Below, one piece after another: positions 49,557 to 60,600 of a DNA stretch of 64,000 nt. Positions within the stretch are counted from its first letter, which is position 1, and the number at the start of each line of letters is the position of its first letter. A program made the translations under genes and the position numbers. Under the pieces are notes generated by a model, which was not told the DNA's origin, made no database searches, and saw only the letters and a list, made by a program, of their open reading frames with translations. The DNA is from Vibrio sp. 10N.286.49.B3 (lineage in GTDB: Bacteria; Pseudomonadota; Gammaproteobacteria; Enterobacterales; Vibrionaceae): positions 153,826-217,825 of the forward strand of contig NZ_MCUV01000004.1 in assembly GCF_002873395.1 (NCBI RefSeq), in the 5' to 3' direction.

Positions 49557-51272
49557 TTATGCCGTTTTTATATCTTCTCGTAGCCCTGTAAATTCCGGCA
49601 TTAACGAAATTAACTGCTGGCTGTATTCATGCTCAGGACGAGTAAACAACTGCTCTGTCGGGGCAACTTCCAATAACTGTCCCATCTTCATCACACCGAC
49701 TCTATCGCACATCTGGCGAATAACCGGTAAATCGTGACTGATAAATAGCATGGTGAGGTTCAGTTCATCTTGGAGATCTTTCAGCAAGTTAAGAATTTGC
49801 GCTTGCACCGATACATCCAAAGCAGAAGTTGGTTCATCACAAATAAGTAAGCGAGGGCGTGTTGCTAACGCACGAGCAATCGAAATACGTTGACGCTGAC
49901 CACCTGAGAATTCATGCGGGTATTTAACCCCTGCCATTTTCCCTAAGCCAACATGGTCTAATAGATCAAACACGATGCTACGCGTTTCTGCTTCATTGCG
50001 CGTTAATTTATGAAAACGAATTGGCTCGGCAATGATGTCGAAAATTTTCATGCGTGGGTTCATTGATGTGTATGGGTTTTGAAACACCATTTGCATCTGA
50101 CGACGAATAGGACGACGCTCTTTCTCTGATTTTATCGCGGTGAGATCGATACCTTCAAACGTCACCGTACCTGAGTTGGGTGCATAAAGACCGGCAATAA
50201 TACGAGCGATGGTTGATTTACCAGAACCCGACTCACCAACCAAACCGAACGTCTCACCTTCTTTGACATCAAAGCTAACATTATTAGAAGCTTGAACGTA
50301 CTCACGACGACTTTCAAAAAAAGAGTTCTTGGTGGTAAAACGCAGATTCACGCTATCAACACTTAATAGCGAGCCTGTGTATTCTCGTTGATCTTGGCTT
50401 TGACCTAACCAGTGATTCTTTATATCCAGCGGAGCCATCTCTTGCGCTTCTTCGATATAGCTCACCAGTGGAAAGCGATCGAGTTTTACATCAGAACGAG
50501 GAACCGCAGAAATTAGGCTATGCGTATAAGAGTGGCTTGGCGTACCAAGAACCTGCTTGGTTGGTCCAAACTCTACCAAATCACCACGATACATCACGGC
50601 TACTTTATCGGTCACATTTGAAACCACACCCATGTCGTGAGTCACCAGCATACAGCCGACGTTATTCTTTACACACAACTCGCGGATAAGGCTAAGGATT
50701 TGGTCTTGGATTGATACATCTAAAGCCGTCGTTGGCTCATCGGCAATGATAAGGTCAGGTTCACCAGCCAGAGCAATGGCAATCACGACACGTTGACGCA
50801 TACCACCAGAGAATTGGTGTGGGTACTGCTTCAAACGGTTTTCAGGCTGCGGGATGCCAACCTGATTCATCAGTGACAATGCACGATCGTAAGCTTGAGC
50901 ATCGGTCATATCAAGGTTAGCGTGAATCGTCTCTTTTAGTTGGTGTTCCACAGTGAAAAGAGGATTCAGTGACGTCATTGGATCTTGGAAAATAAAACCA
51001 ATTTTTGATCCACGAACTTTACGCATCTGTTCTGGCGTTAAACCAGAAATCTTTTCGCCATCAAGAAAAACATCGCCACCAGCGATCACACCCGGAGGGC
51101 TTAAAAGATCGATAACCGCATTACCTACTGTCGATTTACCGGCACCTGATTCTCCAACCACACCGACAATTTCTCCGCGCTCTATATTAAACGAAAGCGA
51201 CTTTACTGCAGCATGAACCCCATGACGTGACGGGTATTCGATGCACAGATTTTTTACTTCTAAAAGTGACAT
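49557..51272 (-). CDS. Fused dual ABC ATPase, GsiA/DppDF type
   Basis: 571 residues from [15 protein letters not shown]. Two complete ATPase domains in one chain: first Walker [10 protein letters not shown], signature FSGGMRQRV and Walker B LIIADEPT; second Walker [10 protein letters not shown], signature FSGGQRQRI and Walker B LLICDEPT. Each is followed by the oligopeptide-type C-terminal extension (the second shortened). In Opp/Dpp systems these are two proteins; fusion is as in GsiA, the glutathione importer. First gene of the operon. Confidence 0.94.
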   Translation of the reverse strand: MSLLEVKNLCIEYPSRHGVHAAVKSLSFNIERGEIVGVVGESGAGKSTVGNAVIDLLSPPGVIAGGDVFLDGEKISGLTPEQMRKVRGSKIGFIFQDPMTSLNPLFTVEHQLKETIHANLDMTDAQAYDRALSLMNQVGIPQPENRLKQYPHQFSGGMRQRVVIAIALAGEPDLIIADEPTTALDVSIQDQILSLIRELCVKNNVGCMLVTHDMGVVSNVTDKVAVMYRGDLVEFGPTKQVLGTPSHSYTHSLISAVPRSDVKLDRFPLVSYIEEAQEMAPLDIKNHWLGQSQDQREYTGSLLSVDSVNLRFTTKNSFFESRREYVQASNNVSFDVKEGETFGLVGESGSGKSTIARIIAGLYAPNSGTVTFEGIDLTAIKSEKERRPIRRQMQMVFQNPYTSMNPRMKIFDIIAEPIRFHKLTRNEAETRSIVFDLLDHVGLGKMAGVKYPHEFSGGQRQRISIARALATRPRLLICDEPTSALDVSVQAQILNLLKDLQDELNLTMLFISHDLPVIRQMCDRVGVMKMGQLLEVAPTEQLFTRPEHEYSQQLISLMPEFTGLREDIKTA

Positions 51273-51850
51273 TAACCAGACCTCTACTGCTGTGGCAGTT
51301 TTCTGCCCTGTCTGCAAAAACTGAATCCATTCAATACACAGAAATAGTCTTCTGGATATTATAAGCCGACCAATTTGGCAAATAATTCACAGGAAAGCAA
51401 CAAATAGAGTGTAAAAAATTGAGAATATTGAAAAACAAAGCACAATTGTTGTATTTTTATTCTAAAAACCTGCATAAAACAATGATCCGACCAATCAAAA
51501 TACAAATGGTTATTATTAAAAACAACTTTAAAACCATTCATTTATGGAACAGCCGTCTCAGTAAACAATGAAATTAAGACCTAGAACATGCAACAGAGCT
51601 TTACACCACTTGAATATTAACAAATAACAAACAAACACTGCATTTTTATTGCTATACCATAGTTACAACCAATAACCTTTAATTTTATAGGGCTTTATTC
51701 TTTATGAGCTTAAAATATTGCTATATCCGAAAATGACCACTATTCACCGACTTTTCGCCTTCTCAACCAGCCCATTTCCTGTCACTTTCAGCCAACAAAG
51801 ATCCCCAAATATTCCTACTCAACAACAGCGACCTTATTCATTCACACACG
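51273..51850. other. AT-rich gene-free region upstream of ABC operon
   Basis: About 580 bp with no credible gene or structured RNA; it should contain the ABC operon promoter, but I see no clear site. A 60-codon frame at 51359-51541 (minus) has no ribosome binding site. Confidence 0.5.
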
Positions 51851-51896
51851 AAGTGAAACGTGTTCGATGTAGCGAACATAAATAGGCAAGGATGCC
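51851..51896. repeat. Palindromic intergenic repeat, copy 3 (left half)
   Basis: Near-identical to the left 46 bp of the full copy at 51970-52072, ending after the internal ..GGATGCC.. arm. Confidence 0.75.
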
Positions 51897-51907
51897 TTAA
51901 GTGGAAT

Positions 51908-51940
51908 ACAAAAAAGCCTCAACATTTCTGCTGAGGCTTT
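51908..51940 (-). terminator. tRNA-array terminator copy 1
   Basis: Hairpin with arms AAAGCCTCAACA and TGCTGAGGCTTT (one mismatch), U-tract on the minus strand; one of three nearly identical copies. Confidence 0.7.
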
Positions 51941-51969
51941 CAAATAGACAAAGATCTCATTCACACGCT

Positions 51970-52072
51970 AAGTGAAACGTGTTCGATGTAGCGAACATAA
52001 ATAGGCAAGGATGCCTATTTCTAAGCGCACAGGGATGTCTTGAGCGGTTCGCGGAATCGAATTCATTTCACG
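51970..52072. repeat. Palindromic intergenic repeat, copy 4 (full length)
   Basis: About 103 bp. Terminal arms GTGAAACGTGTTCGAT and ATCGAATTCATTTCAC are imperfect inverse copies; inside is the hairpin AATAGGC/GCCTATT and the core CTAAGCGCACAGGGATGTCT. Confidence 0.8.
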
Positions 52073-52100
52073 ATACAAAGATAATTCGCCTAACAACGCT

Positions 52101-52172
52101 TTTAGAACGCTTCAAATGCAAAAAAGCCTCAACATTTCTGTTGAGGCTTTCTTTAATGTGGTCGGTGAAGAG
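52101..52172. repeat. 72-bp direct repeat, copy A
   Basis: Runs from TTTAGAACGCT through the terminator and the 3' end of a tRNA-Pro remnant (GTCGGTGAAGAG); the partner is 52250-52321, differing at two bases near the left end. Confidence 0.85.
52118..52150 (-). terminator. tRNA-array terminator copy 2
   Basis: Perfect stem AAAGCCTCAACA/TGTTGAGGCTTT with a TTTC loop and U-tract on the minus strand. Confidence 0.85.
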
Positions 52173-52205
52173 CCATTTCTTGAACATTTGGGAACCCCCG
52201 ACCCT
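52158..52205 (-). pseudogene. tRNA-Pro remnant (3' end and T arm only)
   Basis: Keeps the 3' acceptor with encoded CCA (plus-strand TGGTCGGTGAAGAG) and the T-loop/T-stem block GAACCCCCGACCCT, but the 6 bp between them in the intact genes are replaced by 19 bp, and the anticodon and D arms are missing. It sits one repeat unit downstream of the intact tRNA-Pro. Confidence 0.8.
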
Positions 52206-52249
52206 TACGGATCTTCAGCTCTCTCATTCCTTTGATTCTTCTTCTTATT

Positions 52250-52307
52250 TTTAGAACGCTCTAAATGCAAAAAAGCCTCAACATTTCTGTTGAGGCTTTC
52301 TTTAATG

Positions 52308-52321
<14 letters not shown>
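52250..52321. repeat. 72-bp direct repeat, copy B
   Basis: Second copy of the 52101-52172 unit, 149 bp away, here leading into the intact tRNA-Pro gene. Confidence 0.85.
52267..52299 (-). terminator. tRNA-array terminator copy 3
   Basis: Perfect 12-bp stem AAAGCCTCAACA/TGTTGAGGCTTT, loop TTTC; minus-strand tail GCTTTTTTGC. Directly follows the last intact tRNA. Confidence 0.9.
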
Positions 52322-52384
<63 letters not shown>

Positions 52385-52450
52385 AGACGTTTTATTTGAT
52401 TACTGGGATGTTGCTCTAATCAAAACGGAAACCGAAGTTACCAAGTTAAA

Positions 52451-52527
52451 TGGGGTGGCTAACGAGATTCGAACTCGCGACCACCGGAATCACAATCCAG
52501 GGCTCTACCAACTGAGCTATAGCCACC
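52451..52527 (-). tRNA. tRNA-His (GTG), copy 1
   Basis: 77 nt with encoded CCA, anticodon loop TTGTGAT (GTG), and the extra 5' G pairing with C73 typical of tRNA-His. Identical to the gene at 52724-52800. Confidence 0.97.
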
Positions 52528-52568
52528 ACTAACTTTTTATATAACCGTTAACACGATTATTGAAATAG

Positions 52569-52645
<77 letters not shown>

Positions 52646-52723
52646 ACAATGTTCGCTACTATACAGTATTGAACGTTTCGTTTCGACCTAAATCAAAACA
52701 GGAAATTAAATTCCCTTAAATAA

Positions 52724-52800
52724 TGGGGTGGCTAACGAGATTCGAACTCGCGACCACCGGAATCACAATCCAGGGCTCTACCAACTGAGCTATAGCCACC
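52724..52800 (-). tRNA. tRNA-His (GTG), copy 2
   Basis: 77 nt, encoded CCA, anticodon GTG; identical to copy 1, while the spacers around the two pairs differ. Confidence 0.97.
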
Positions 52801-52834
52801 ACTACTTTGTTGCTACCAATTTTTTAATCCGGTT

Positions 52835-52911
<77 letters not shown>

Positions 52912-52925
52912 ATACCCTATCGGCG

Positions 52926-52965
52926 GAGTGGAATAATACGGATATCCCCCTATGCCGTCTAGTAC
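52926..52965 (-). promoter_or_regulatory. Probable promoter of tRNA array
   Basis: Minus-strand -10-like TATTAT (52938-52933) followed by a GC-rich discriminator (CCACTCCGCC), as expected for stringently controlled tRNA promoters; the -35 (TAGACG region) is poor. Confidence 0.45.
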
Positions 52966-53200
52966 TTTTTTAACTTTTTTTATCGTTTGCTCTCTTTTTC
53001 ACCACATCGGCTACTATAAAAGCTTTTTTAGGATGTGACAAACCCCTTGAAGCTGATAAGTTACAGTTTATCGTAACAAAACACCAGAGTATACTTACAG
53101 TTCATTTACATTTACTTAACTGAAGGATATTCTCATTTAAGTAAAAAGATAATTTTATTCTATGGATTAGGTCAACTGTCGTTTACCTAGGGAACAAAAA

Positions 53201-53614
53201 GTGGGTTTTATGGAAATATCTCGACGAATTATTAGCGTATTGCTGGCAGCGTTCACTTTTTCTACGGGTGTATTCGCCGCCGATGCCAACCATGATGCAA
53301 TAGAAAAACGCATCAAACCAGTTGGTCAGGTCTATTTAGCCGGTAGTGAACCCGTAGTTGAAGTAGCAAGTGGCCCTCGTGATGGTGCTGCTGTTTATGG
53401 CACTTTCTGTATTGCGTGTCACTCATCTGGGGTCAGTGGCTCACCAATAACGGGCAATGCTGCCGATTGGGCACCACGAATAGCTCAAGGGCGTGAAATC
53501 CTCAACAACCATGCGATTAACGGTTTCAATGCGATGCCAGCTCGTGGTACGTGTATGGATTGTTCAGATGATGAAGTCATTGCTGCTATCGATCATATGA
53601 TTAAAGACCTTTAG
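53201..53614 (+). CDS. Monoheme cytochrome c5-type protein
   Basis: 137 residues with a signal peptide (cleaved near residue 26, after FAA) and one heme motif CIACH; the axial Met lies in NAMPARG and the following CMDC pair is the extra disulfide typical of cytochrome c5. Periplasmic electron carrier. Start at GTG 53201 (AGGG 8 nt upstream) or ATG 53210; both keep the signal peptide. Next to rep, convergent, with a repeat copy between. Confidence 0.9.
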   Translation: MGFMEISRRIISVLLAAFTFSTGVFAADANHDAIEKRIKPVGQVYLAGSEPVVEVASGPRDGAAVYGTFCIACHSSGVSGSPITGNAADWAPRIAQGREILNNHAINGFNAMPARGTCMDCSDDEVIAAIDHMIKDL

Positions 53615-53633
53615 GTAAATCAGCAGATCGAAA

Positions 53634-53729
53634 CGAAATGAATTCGATATAGCAAATATAAATAGACACCGATGCCTATTTTAAGCGAACAGGAATATCT
53701 GAACGCTGCGCAGAGTCGAACTCATTTCG
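53634..53729. repeat. Palindromic intergenic repeat, copy 5
   Basis: Terminal arms CGAAATGAATTCGA and TCGAACTCATTTCG are inverse copies with one mismatch; interior GATGCCTATTTTAAGCGAAC and ACAGGAATATCT match the other copies with changes. Fills the gap between the convergent cytochrome c5 and rep genes. Confidence 0.78.
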
Positions 53730-53755
53730 GTTACATTATTCGCCGAGAGCCAAGG

Positions 53756-55771
53756 TTACTTTTTAAACATGGCTCTTAGGTTAGCGATGTGTGCTTGCCC
53801 CTTTTCCATTCTTTCTTCAGCGCTTTGAGGCTTTTTAACCATATCCCAATTGACATCATCATGCGGCAGCTCATCTAAGAAACGACTTTGAGTTGGCTTA
53901 ATAAGCTCACCATACTGACGGCGCTCTTTACACTTCGTAAAAGTCAGCTCCTTTTGCGCACGAGTAATACCCACATACATAAGACGACGCTCTTCCTCAA
54001 CATTACGCTCATCAATACTGGTTTGATGCGGCAAGATGCCCTCTTCTGCGCCCATAAGGTACACATAAGGAAACTCCAGCCCCTTCGATGCGTGTAAGGT
54101 CATCAATTGAACCTGGTCTGCATCATCGTTATCCTCGCCTCGCTCCATCATGTCACGCAGAGTCAAACGCTGAACCACCTCTTTTAAACTCTTCTCTTCT
54201 TTATCGTAATTATCGCCTTCTAAATCCGCGACAATCCAACTATAAAGATCCGATACGTTCTTCATGCGCATTTCTGCCGCTTTCGGACTTGGTGAGGTTT
54301 CGTAAAGCCAATCTTCATAATGAATATCACGCACCAACGCTCGAACGGCTTCCACAGTATTACCGCGCTCTGCGTTATCAGACAGGCGAACAATCCACTG
54401 AGTGAAGCGGCGCAAGTTCTCAAGCCCTCGCCCCGTTAAAGATTGTTCTAAGCCCATTTCAAAGCTCGCTTCAAATAGACTCTTGCCGCGCATGTTAGCG
54501 TAAGTGCCCAATTTCTCTAGCGTTACTGGACCGATCTCACGACGTGGTGTATTCACGATACGCAGGAAAGCATTATCATCAACTGGGTTAACAAAGACTC
54601 GCAGATACGCCATGATGTCTTTGATTTCAGCGCGAGCAAAGAAAGAGGTGCCCCCTGATATTTTATAAGGGATACGGTTTTGCATTAACGATTTTTCAAT
54701 CAGACGCGACTGGTGATTACCACGGTATAGCACAGCGTAATCTTTATAATGGGTGCGATTCATAAACTTATGCGCAATGATTTCACCTGTGATTCGCTCA
54801 GCTTCATGCTCTTCATTCTTCGCATTTAAAACCTTAAGCTTTTCACCATCCGGAATTTCTGAGAACAGTCTTTTCTCATACACGTGGGGGTTATTGGCAA
54901 TCAGAATATTAGCTGCACGCAAAATTCGACTGGTTGAGCGGTAGTTTTGCTCTAGCTTAATCAAACGCAGGTTCGGGTAATCTTGCCCCAGTAAGACTAA
55001 GTTTTGTGGCTTCGCACCACGCCAAGAATAGATAGATTGGTCATCATCACCGACCACAGTTAAACGCCCACGCTCACCAACCAGTAGACGCACTAACTCA
55101 TATTGACTGGTGTTGGTATCTTGATATTCATCCACCAGCAAGTAACGGATACGAGCCTGCCAACGCTCACGCACATCAGCTTGCGTTTTTAGCAGCAGCA
55201 CTGGCATGGCGATCAAATCATCAAAATCCAAGGCGTTGTAGGCTTTCATCTGCTTTTGGTACATCTCAAAACAAAAGGCAAACAACTGCTCTTGCTCTGA
55301 TGTTGCTCTTGCTTTGGCTTGATCGGGGGTGAGCATGTCATTTTTCCAATTGGAAATCGTGCTCATCAACTGACGTAAAAGGTCTTTATCACCATCAAGT
55401 TGCTGCTCGGTGAGCTCTTTCAATAGCGCCAGTTGGTCTTGATCATCGAAAAGTGAAAAGCCAGCTTTGAGTCCCAAGGCTTTGTATTCTCTTCGAATGA
55501 TGGTCAGTCCCATGGTGTGAAAGGTAGAAACAATCAGCCCTTTTGACTCTTGTTTACCCAAGGTTTGTCCGACACGCTCTTTCATCTCACGCGCCGCTTT
55601 ATTGGTAAATGTCACGGCAGCAATGTTACGCGCTTTATAGCCACACTGCTGAACGAGATAGGCAATTTTGTTGGTGATTACGCGCGTCTTACCTGAGCCT
55701 GCCCCTGCAAGCACAAGGCATGGACCTGATACATATTTTACCGCTTCATCTTGTCTTGGGTTCAGCTTCAT
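53756..55771 (-). CDS. rep: ATP-dependent DNA helicase Rep
   Basis: 3'-5' SF1 helicase that clears proteins ahead of replication forks and restarts forks. 671 residues: Walker [11 protein letters not shown], motif [37 protein letters not shown] and YVGITRAQ. Length and the C-terminal tail ([15 protein letters not shown]) fit Rep rather than UvrD or PcrA. Confidence 0.95.
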   Translation of the reverse strand: MKLNPRQDEAVKYVSGPCLVLAGAGSGKTRVITNKIAYLVQQCGYKARNIAAVTFTNKAAREMKERVGQTLGKQESKGLIVSTFHTMGLTIIRREYKALGLKAGFSLFDDQDQLALLKELTEQQLDGDKDLLRQLMSTISNWKNDMLTPDQAKARATSEQEQLFAFCFEMYQKQMKAYNALDFDDLIAMPVLLLKTQADVRERWQARIRYLLVDEYQDTNTSQYELVRLLVGERGRLTVVGDDDQSIYSWRGAKPQNLVLLGQDYPNLRLIKLEQNYRSTSRILRAANILIANNPHVYEKRLFSEIPDGEKLKVLNAKNEEHEAERITGEIIAHKFMNRTHYKDYAVLYRGNHQSRLIEKSLMQNRIPYKISGGTSFFARAEIKDIMAYLRVFVNPVDDNAFLRIVNTPRREIGPVTLEKLGTYANMRGKSLFEASFEMGLEQSLTGRGLENLRRFTQWIVRLSDNAERGNTVEAVRALVRDIHYEDWLYETSPSPKAAEMRMKNVSDLYSWIVADLEGDNYDKEEKSLKEVVQRLTLRDMMERGEDNDDADQVQLMTLHASKGLEFPYVYLMGAEEGILPHQTSIDERNVEEERRLMYVGITRAQKELTFTKCKERRQYGELIKPTQSRFLDELPHDDVNWDMVKKPQSAEERMEKGQAHIANLRAMFKK

Positions 55772-55903
55772 CGTGATCTCAATAAGAAAGTGTCATTTAT
55801 CTCTCTATGATAATCGTGCTGTAAATGGATTGCTACGTTGATAGAAATACATTTTGTACAACACTTTGACATATTTTGTTTCATTTTTGTGTGCTTTTCG
55901 ATC

Positions 55904-55930
55904 TATACTCGATGAATGAACATTCATTCA
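55904..55930 (+). promoter_or_regulatory. Promoter -10 and TetR-type operator of the efflux operon
   Basis: -10 TATACT (55904-55909) is followed at once by a perfect inverted repeat TGAATGAA-CA-TTCATTCA (55913-55930), ending 19 nt before the regulator start. Position and symmetry fit autorepression by the TetR-family product. Confidence 0.8.
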
Positions 55931-55949
55931 TTGATCGACAGGAGGTCAT

Positions 55950-56531
55950 GTGCCCGAACATACAGTATCCGATAAACGTCTAAAGATATTATCTGCGACT
56001 GAGATGCTGATTGCTGAACATGGATTTCAAGGGCTCTCTATGCAAAAAATTGCGAAAGAAGCAGATGTCGCTGCAGGAACTATCTATCGTTATTTTAAGG
56101 ATAAAGACGATCTTATTAGTGAACTCAGGTTATTTGTTACACAGCGTATGGCTGATGCTATTCAAGCTAACGTTTCACCTGATATGCCACTTAAGGTTCG
56201 CTATCGCACAATGTGGCTGAATATTTGGCAACTTGCCAAGTCAGACAGCAGTGCGCTTAAAAATCGTATTCAGTATGAACTATTAGCAGTGAAAGATAAT
56301 AAAGCCGCTCAAGAAGTAGAACGAGAGATGTTTTACCTTGTCGATGAATTTTTTAAGGAAGGCAAAGAACAGGGATTATTTAAGCCGTTAGATAATTTTA
56401 TTTTATCAGGGCTGAGTTTAGAGGTGAGCATCTCCTTAGCGAGAAAGCGCACCTTATATTGTTATCAATTGGATGAAAAGGCTGTCGACACGGCGATTGA
56501 AGCCAGTTGGGATGCGATCATACAACACTAA
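55950..56531 (+). CDS. vexR: TetR-family regulator of RND efflux operon
   Basis: 193 residues: N-terminal HTH (about 8-55; ATEMLIAEHGFQGLSMQKIAKEADVAAGTIYRYFKDKDDLI) and helical ligand-binding C-terminal domain. GTG start, GGAGG 4 nt upstream. It precedes the efflux genes by 17 nt in one operon, with a palindromic operator upstream. By gene content and position beside ubiK-ilvC-ilvY it corresponds to the vexRAB region of Vibrio cholerae; the symbol rests on synteny recalled from memory. Confidence 0.82.
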   Translation: MPEHTVSDKRLKILSATEMLIAEHGFQGLSMQKIAKEADVAAGTIYRYFKDKDDLISELRLFVTQRMADAIQANVSPDMPLKVRYRTMWLNIWQLAKSDSSALKNRIQYELLAVKDNKAAQEVEREMFYLVDEFFKEGKEQGLFKPLDNFILSGLSLEVSISLARKRTLYCYQLDEKAVDTAIEASWDAIIQH

Positions 56532-56548
56532 TTTGGAGCTAGTAACAA

Positions 56549-57655
56549 ATGAAGAAGTGGACTTTTTTTATGTTACTTATTGCGCTGGTACTTTTTGGTA
56601 GCGTGATAGGTTTTAACCTTTTTAAGCAGCAGAAAATTGCTGAATACATGGCAAATCGCCCAGAACCTGAGTTTCCAGTCACCATTATAGAAGCACAACC
56701 TGTCGACTGGGTTCCGGTTATTGAAGCGATTGGTTTTATTGAACCTAATCAAGGGGTAACACTGACCACAGAAGCAAATGGGGTCATTGATAAAATTTCA
56801 TTTGAATCCGGCAGCACAGTAAAAGAAGGGCAAGCGCTTGTTGCTCTTGATTCTGATGTAGAGAAAGCCAATTTAAAAAGCTCTGAGGCTCGCTTACCTG
56901 CCGCCAAAGCAAAATTCTTACGCTATCAAGGTCTTTATAAAAAAGGCTCAGTTTCAAAAGAAGCCTTTGATGAAGCACAAGCCAATTACTACTCCCTCTC
57001 TGCTGATATCGATAGCCTAGAAGCCACGATTGATCGCCGAGAAATTAAAGCGCCATTTTCTGGTATTACTGGTATTCGTAATGTCTTCCTTGGGCAATAT
57101 CTACAACCAGGCACCGACATTGTTCGCCTAGAAGACACCAGCATTATGCGCCTGCGCTTTACGGTGCCGCAAAATGAAATATCCCGCATTCATGAAGATC
57201 AGCAAATTGATATTTTTGTTGATGCTTATCCTGATCAACCATTTAAAGGCTCGATCAGTGCCATTGAACCAGCGGTTAATGTGCAAAGTGGTTTGATCCA
57301 AGTTCAAGCGGATATTCCCAACAACACCGGGTTATTGCGCAGTGGTATGTTTGCGCGTGCCAATATCATCCTGCCAACCATTACCAACCAAGTAACCCTG
57401 CCTCAAACTGCGATCACATTCACTCTCTACGGTGACAATGTGTATATTTTACGTGAAGAGGATGGTGTGCAGCGCGTAATACAGCAAGTGGTTAAAGTGG
57501 GTGAACGTACTGAGAGTATTGCTCACATACTAGAAGGTGTTGAGCCTGGCGATGTTGTCGTGACATCAGGTCAAGTTCGTTTAAGTAATCAGTCTAAGGT
57601 TCGTGTTGTCGAAAGTAATGCAACGACACCACCAACTGAAACACCAATGCTGTAA
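56549..57655 (+). CDS. vexA: RND periplasmic adaptor (membrane fusion protein)
   Basis: 368 residues. One N-terminal inner-membrane anchor (about 4-24, no lipobox), lipoyl half-motifs around a short alpha-hairpin (about 95-165), beta-barrel and membrane-proximal domains. Links the inner-membrane pump to a TolC-type outer-membrane channel, which is not encoded here. Ends 11 nt before the pump gene. Confidence 0.88.
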   Translation: MKKWTFFMLLIALVLFGSVIGFNLFKQQKIAEYMANRPEPEFPVTIIEAQPVDWVPVIEAIGFIEPNQGVTLTTEANGVIDKISFESGSTVKEGQALVALDSDVEKANLKSSEARLPAAKAKFLRYQGLYKKGSVSKEAFDEAQANYYSLSADIDSLEATIDRREIKAPFSGITGIRNVFLGQYLQPGTDIVRLEDTSIMRLRFTVPQNEISRIHEDQQIDIFVDAYPDQPFKGSISAIEPAVNVQSGLIQVQADIPNNTGLLRSGMFARANIILPTITNQVTLPQTAITFTLYGDNVYILREEDGVQRVIQQVVKVGERTESIAHILEGVEPGDVVVTSGQVRLSNQSKVRVVESNATTPPTETPML

Positions 57656-57666
57656 TTGGAGGAATC

Positions 57667-60600
57667 ATGCGCTTTACTGATGTTTTTATTAAACGTCCAG
57701 TTCTGGCGATTTCAATCAGCTTTTTGATCGCGTTGCTTGGCTTTCAAGCAATCTTCAAAATGCAGGTTCGTGAATATCCAGAAATGACAAATACGATCGT
57801 CACCGTTACCACCAGCTATTATGGTGCTAGTGCCGATCTCGTCCAAGGTTTCATCACGCAGCCATTGGAACAAGCCGTTGCTCAAGCGGATAATATTGAT
57901 TATATGACCTCACAGTCAGTACTGGGTAGTTCGACCATTACGGTCAACATGAAACTCAATACTGACCCCAATGCGGCACTATCGGATATATTAGCCAAGA
58001 CCAACTCTGTGCGATCTCAGTTACCGAAAGAAGCTGAAGATCCAACCGTAACGATGTCGACAGGCTCAAGTACTGCCGTTATGTATATCGGTTTCACCAG
58101 TGATGAGTTATCGGCTAGCCAAATTACCGATTACCTTGAACGAGTCGTGAATCCGCAACTGTTTACGGTCAATGGGGTATCAAAAGTTGATCTGTATGGC
58201 GGGATAAAATACGCCTTACGTGTATGGCTTGATCCTGCCAAAATGGCGGCGTTAAACCTAACAGCAACCGATGTTATGACGGTTCTTAATGCCAACAACT
58301 ACCAATCGGCAACGGGTCAATCGATCGGTGAGTTCGTGCTCTATAACGGTAGTGCGAACACGCAGGTGACCAATACTGATGAGCTAGAAAAGTTGGTGGT
58401 GAGAACCAGTCAAAATGGCGGCTCGATTGTGCGCCTTGGCGATATTGCTAAGGTTTCACTGGAGAAAAGTCATGATGTGGTTCGCGCTAGTGCCAATGGT
58501 AAGCAAACGGTCGTTACGGCGATCAATGCCGCGCCAAGTGCTAACCCAATCAATATTGCGGCTGATATTCTGCTTCTTTACCCTGATCTTGAACGTAATT
58601 TACCAAGCAATATCAATATGAACATTATGTATGACTCTACGGTTGCGATTAATGAATCGATCCAAGAGGTTATACATACCATCGTAGAAGCGGCACTGAT
58701 TGTATTGGTGGTGATCACGCTCTTCTTAGGCTCTTTACGTGCGGTTATCATTCCGATTGTGACCATTCCTCTATCATTGATTGGCGTTGCGATGGTGATG
58801 CAGGTGATGGGGTTCTCATGGAACTTGATGACCTTACTGGCGATGGTACTGGCTATCGGTCTGGTGGTTGATGATGCGATTGTTGTCCTTGAAAACGTTG
58901 ATCGACATGTCAAATTGGGCGAATCCCCTTTCCGCGCAGCGATTATTGGTACGCGAGAGATTGCTGTACCGGTTATTGCGATGACACTAACGTTAGGGGC
59001 GGTTTATGCGCCAATCGCAATGATGGGTGGCATAACAGGTTCGCTCTTTAAGGAGTTTGCGTTAACCCTAGCTGGAGCGGTATTTGTTTCTGGGATTATC
59101 GCCTTAACCTTGTCGCCAATGATGTGTTCAAAGCTACTAAAGGAAAATGCTCAGCCAAGTAAATTTGAGCAAAAGGTTCACAGTGTACTTGATCGCATGA
59201 CGGGTCGTTACTCTAAAATGCTGCATGCCATCATGGATCATCGCCCGGTGATCATTGGCTTTGCTCTGATTGTATTTTTAAGTTTGCCGATGCTGTTTAA
59301 GTTCATTCCAAGTGAGCTTGCCCCTTCAGAAGATAAAGGGGTGGTGATGATGATAGGTACTGGTCCATCCAATGCTAACCTCGATTACCTTAGCAATACG
59401 ATGGATGATGTAAGTGGTATTTTGATTACTCAACCTGAAATCCAATACGCTCAATCCTTTACTGGTGTACCAAACTCAAACCAATCATTTGGTATTGCTT
59501 CTATGGTGCCATGGAGTGAGCGAACGGCGAGTCAATCCGATGTCACCAACCGTATCAGTGGTCTATTGCAAGATATCCCAGGAATGTCGGTTACAGCCTT
59601 CCAAATGCCAGAACTTCCTGGTGCGGGTTCTGGTCTGCCGATTCAATTTGTTATTACCACGCCAAGCAGCTTTGAGAGCTTATTTACTATCGCAACAGAA
59701 ATCTTAACCGATGTGAAAGCGAGCCCTCTTTTTGTCTACTCTGATTTGGATTTGAACTACGACTCGGCAACGATGAAGATTCAAATTGATAAAGATATGG
59801 CAGGGGCTTATGGCGTCACCATGCAAGATATCGGTATTACGCTAAGTACGATGATGTCTGATGGCTACGTTAACCGTATTGATCTCAATGGTCGTTCGTA
59901 TGAAGTGATCCCTCAAGTTGAGCGTAAGTATCGCTTAAACCCAGAGTCGATGAATAATTATTACGTGCGTGCAAGCAATGGTGATGCGATTCCACTTGGT
60001 AGCTTAATCTCGATTGATGTGGTCGCTGAGCCTCGCTCTCTTCCTCACTTTAACCAATTAAACTCTGCAACGGTTGGCGCGGTACCTATGCCTGGCGCAG
60101 CAATAGGTGATGCGGTGAACTGGTTTGAGAACATTGCTCAAACCAAACTACCGGCAGGCTATAACCATGACTATATGGGTGAGTCTCGCCAGTTTGTGAC
60201 TGAAGGCAGTGCACTGTATGTGACGTTTGGTTTAGCACTGGCAATCATCTTCTTGGTACTGGCGATTCAATTTGAGTCGCTGAAAGATCCATTGGTGATT
60301 ATGGTCTCGGTACCTCTGGCAATTTGTGGGGCATTGATTGCGCTGGCTTGGGGAGCGGCAACCATGAACATCTACTCGCAAGTTGGATTAATTACCTTAG
60401 TGGGGCTTATTACGAAGCACGGTATCTTGATCTGTGAAGTGGCAAAAGAAGAGCAACTGCATAATAAGCTATCGCGTACCGAGGCGGTTATGGAGGCAGC
60501 GCGAGTACGTCTTCGCCCTATCTTGATGACAACTGCGGCGATGATTGCTGGTCTTATTCCACTGATGTATGCCACTGGTGCAGGTGCTGCTCAGCGCTTT

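Noticed and set aside
51359..51541. 60-codon ORF on the minus strand
   Set aside because: No ribosome binding site, AT-rich, no recognisable features; a chance frame in non-coding DNA.
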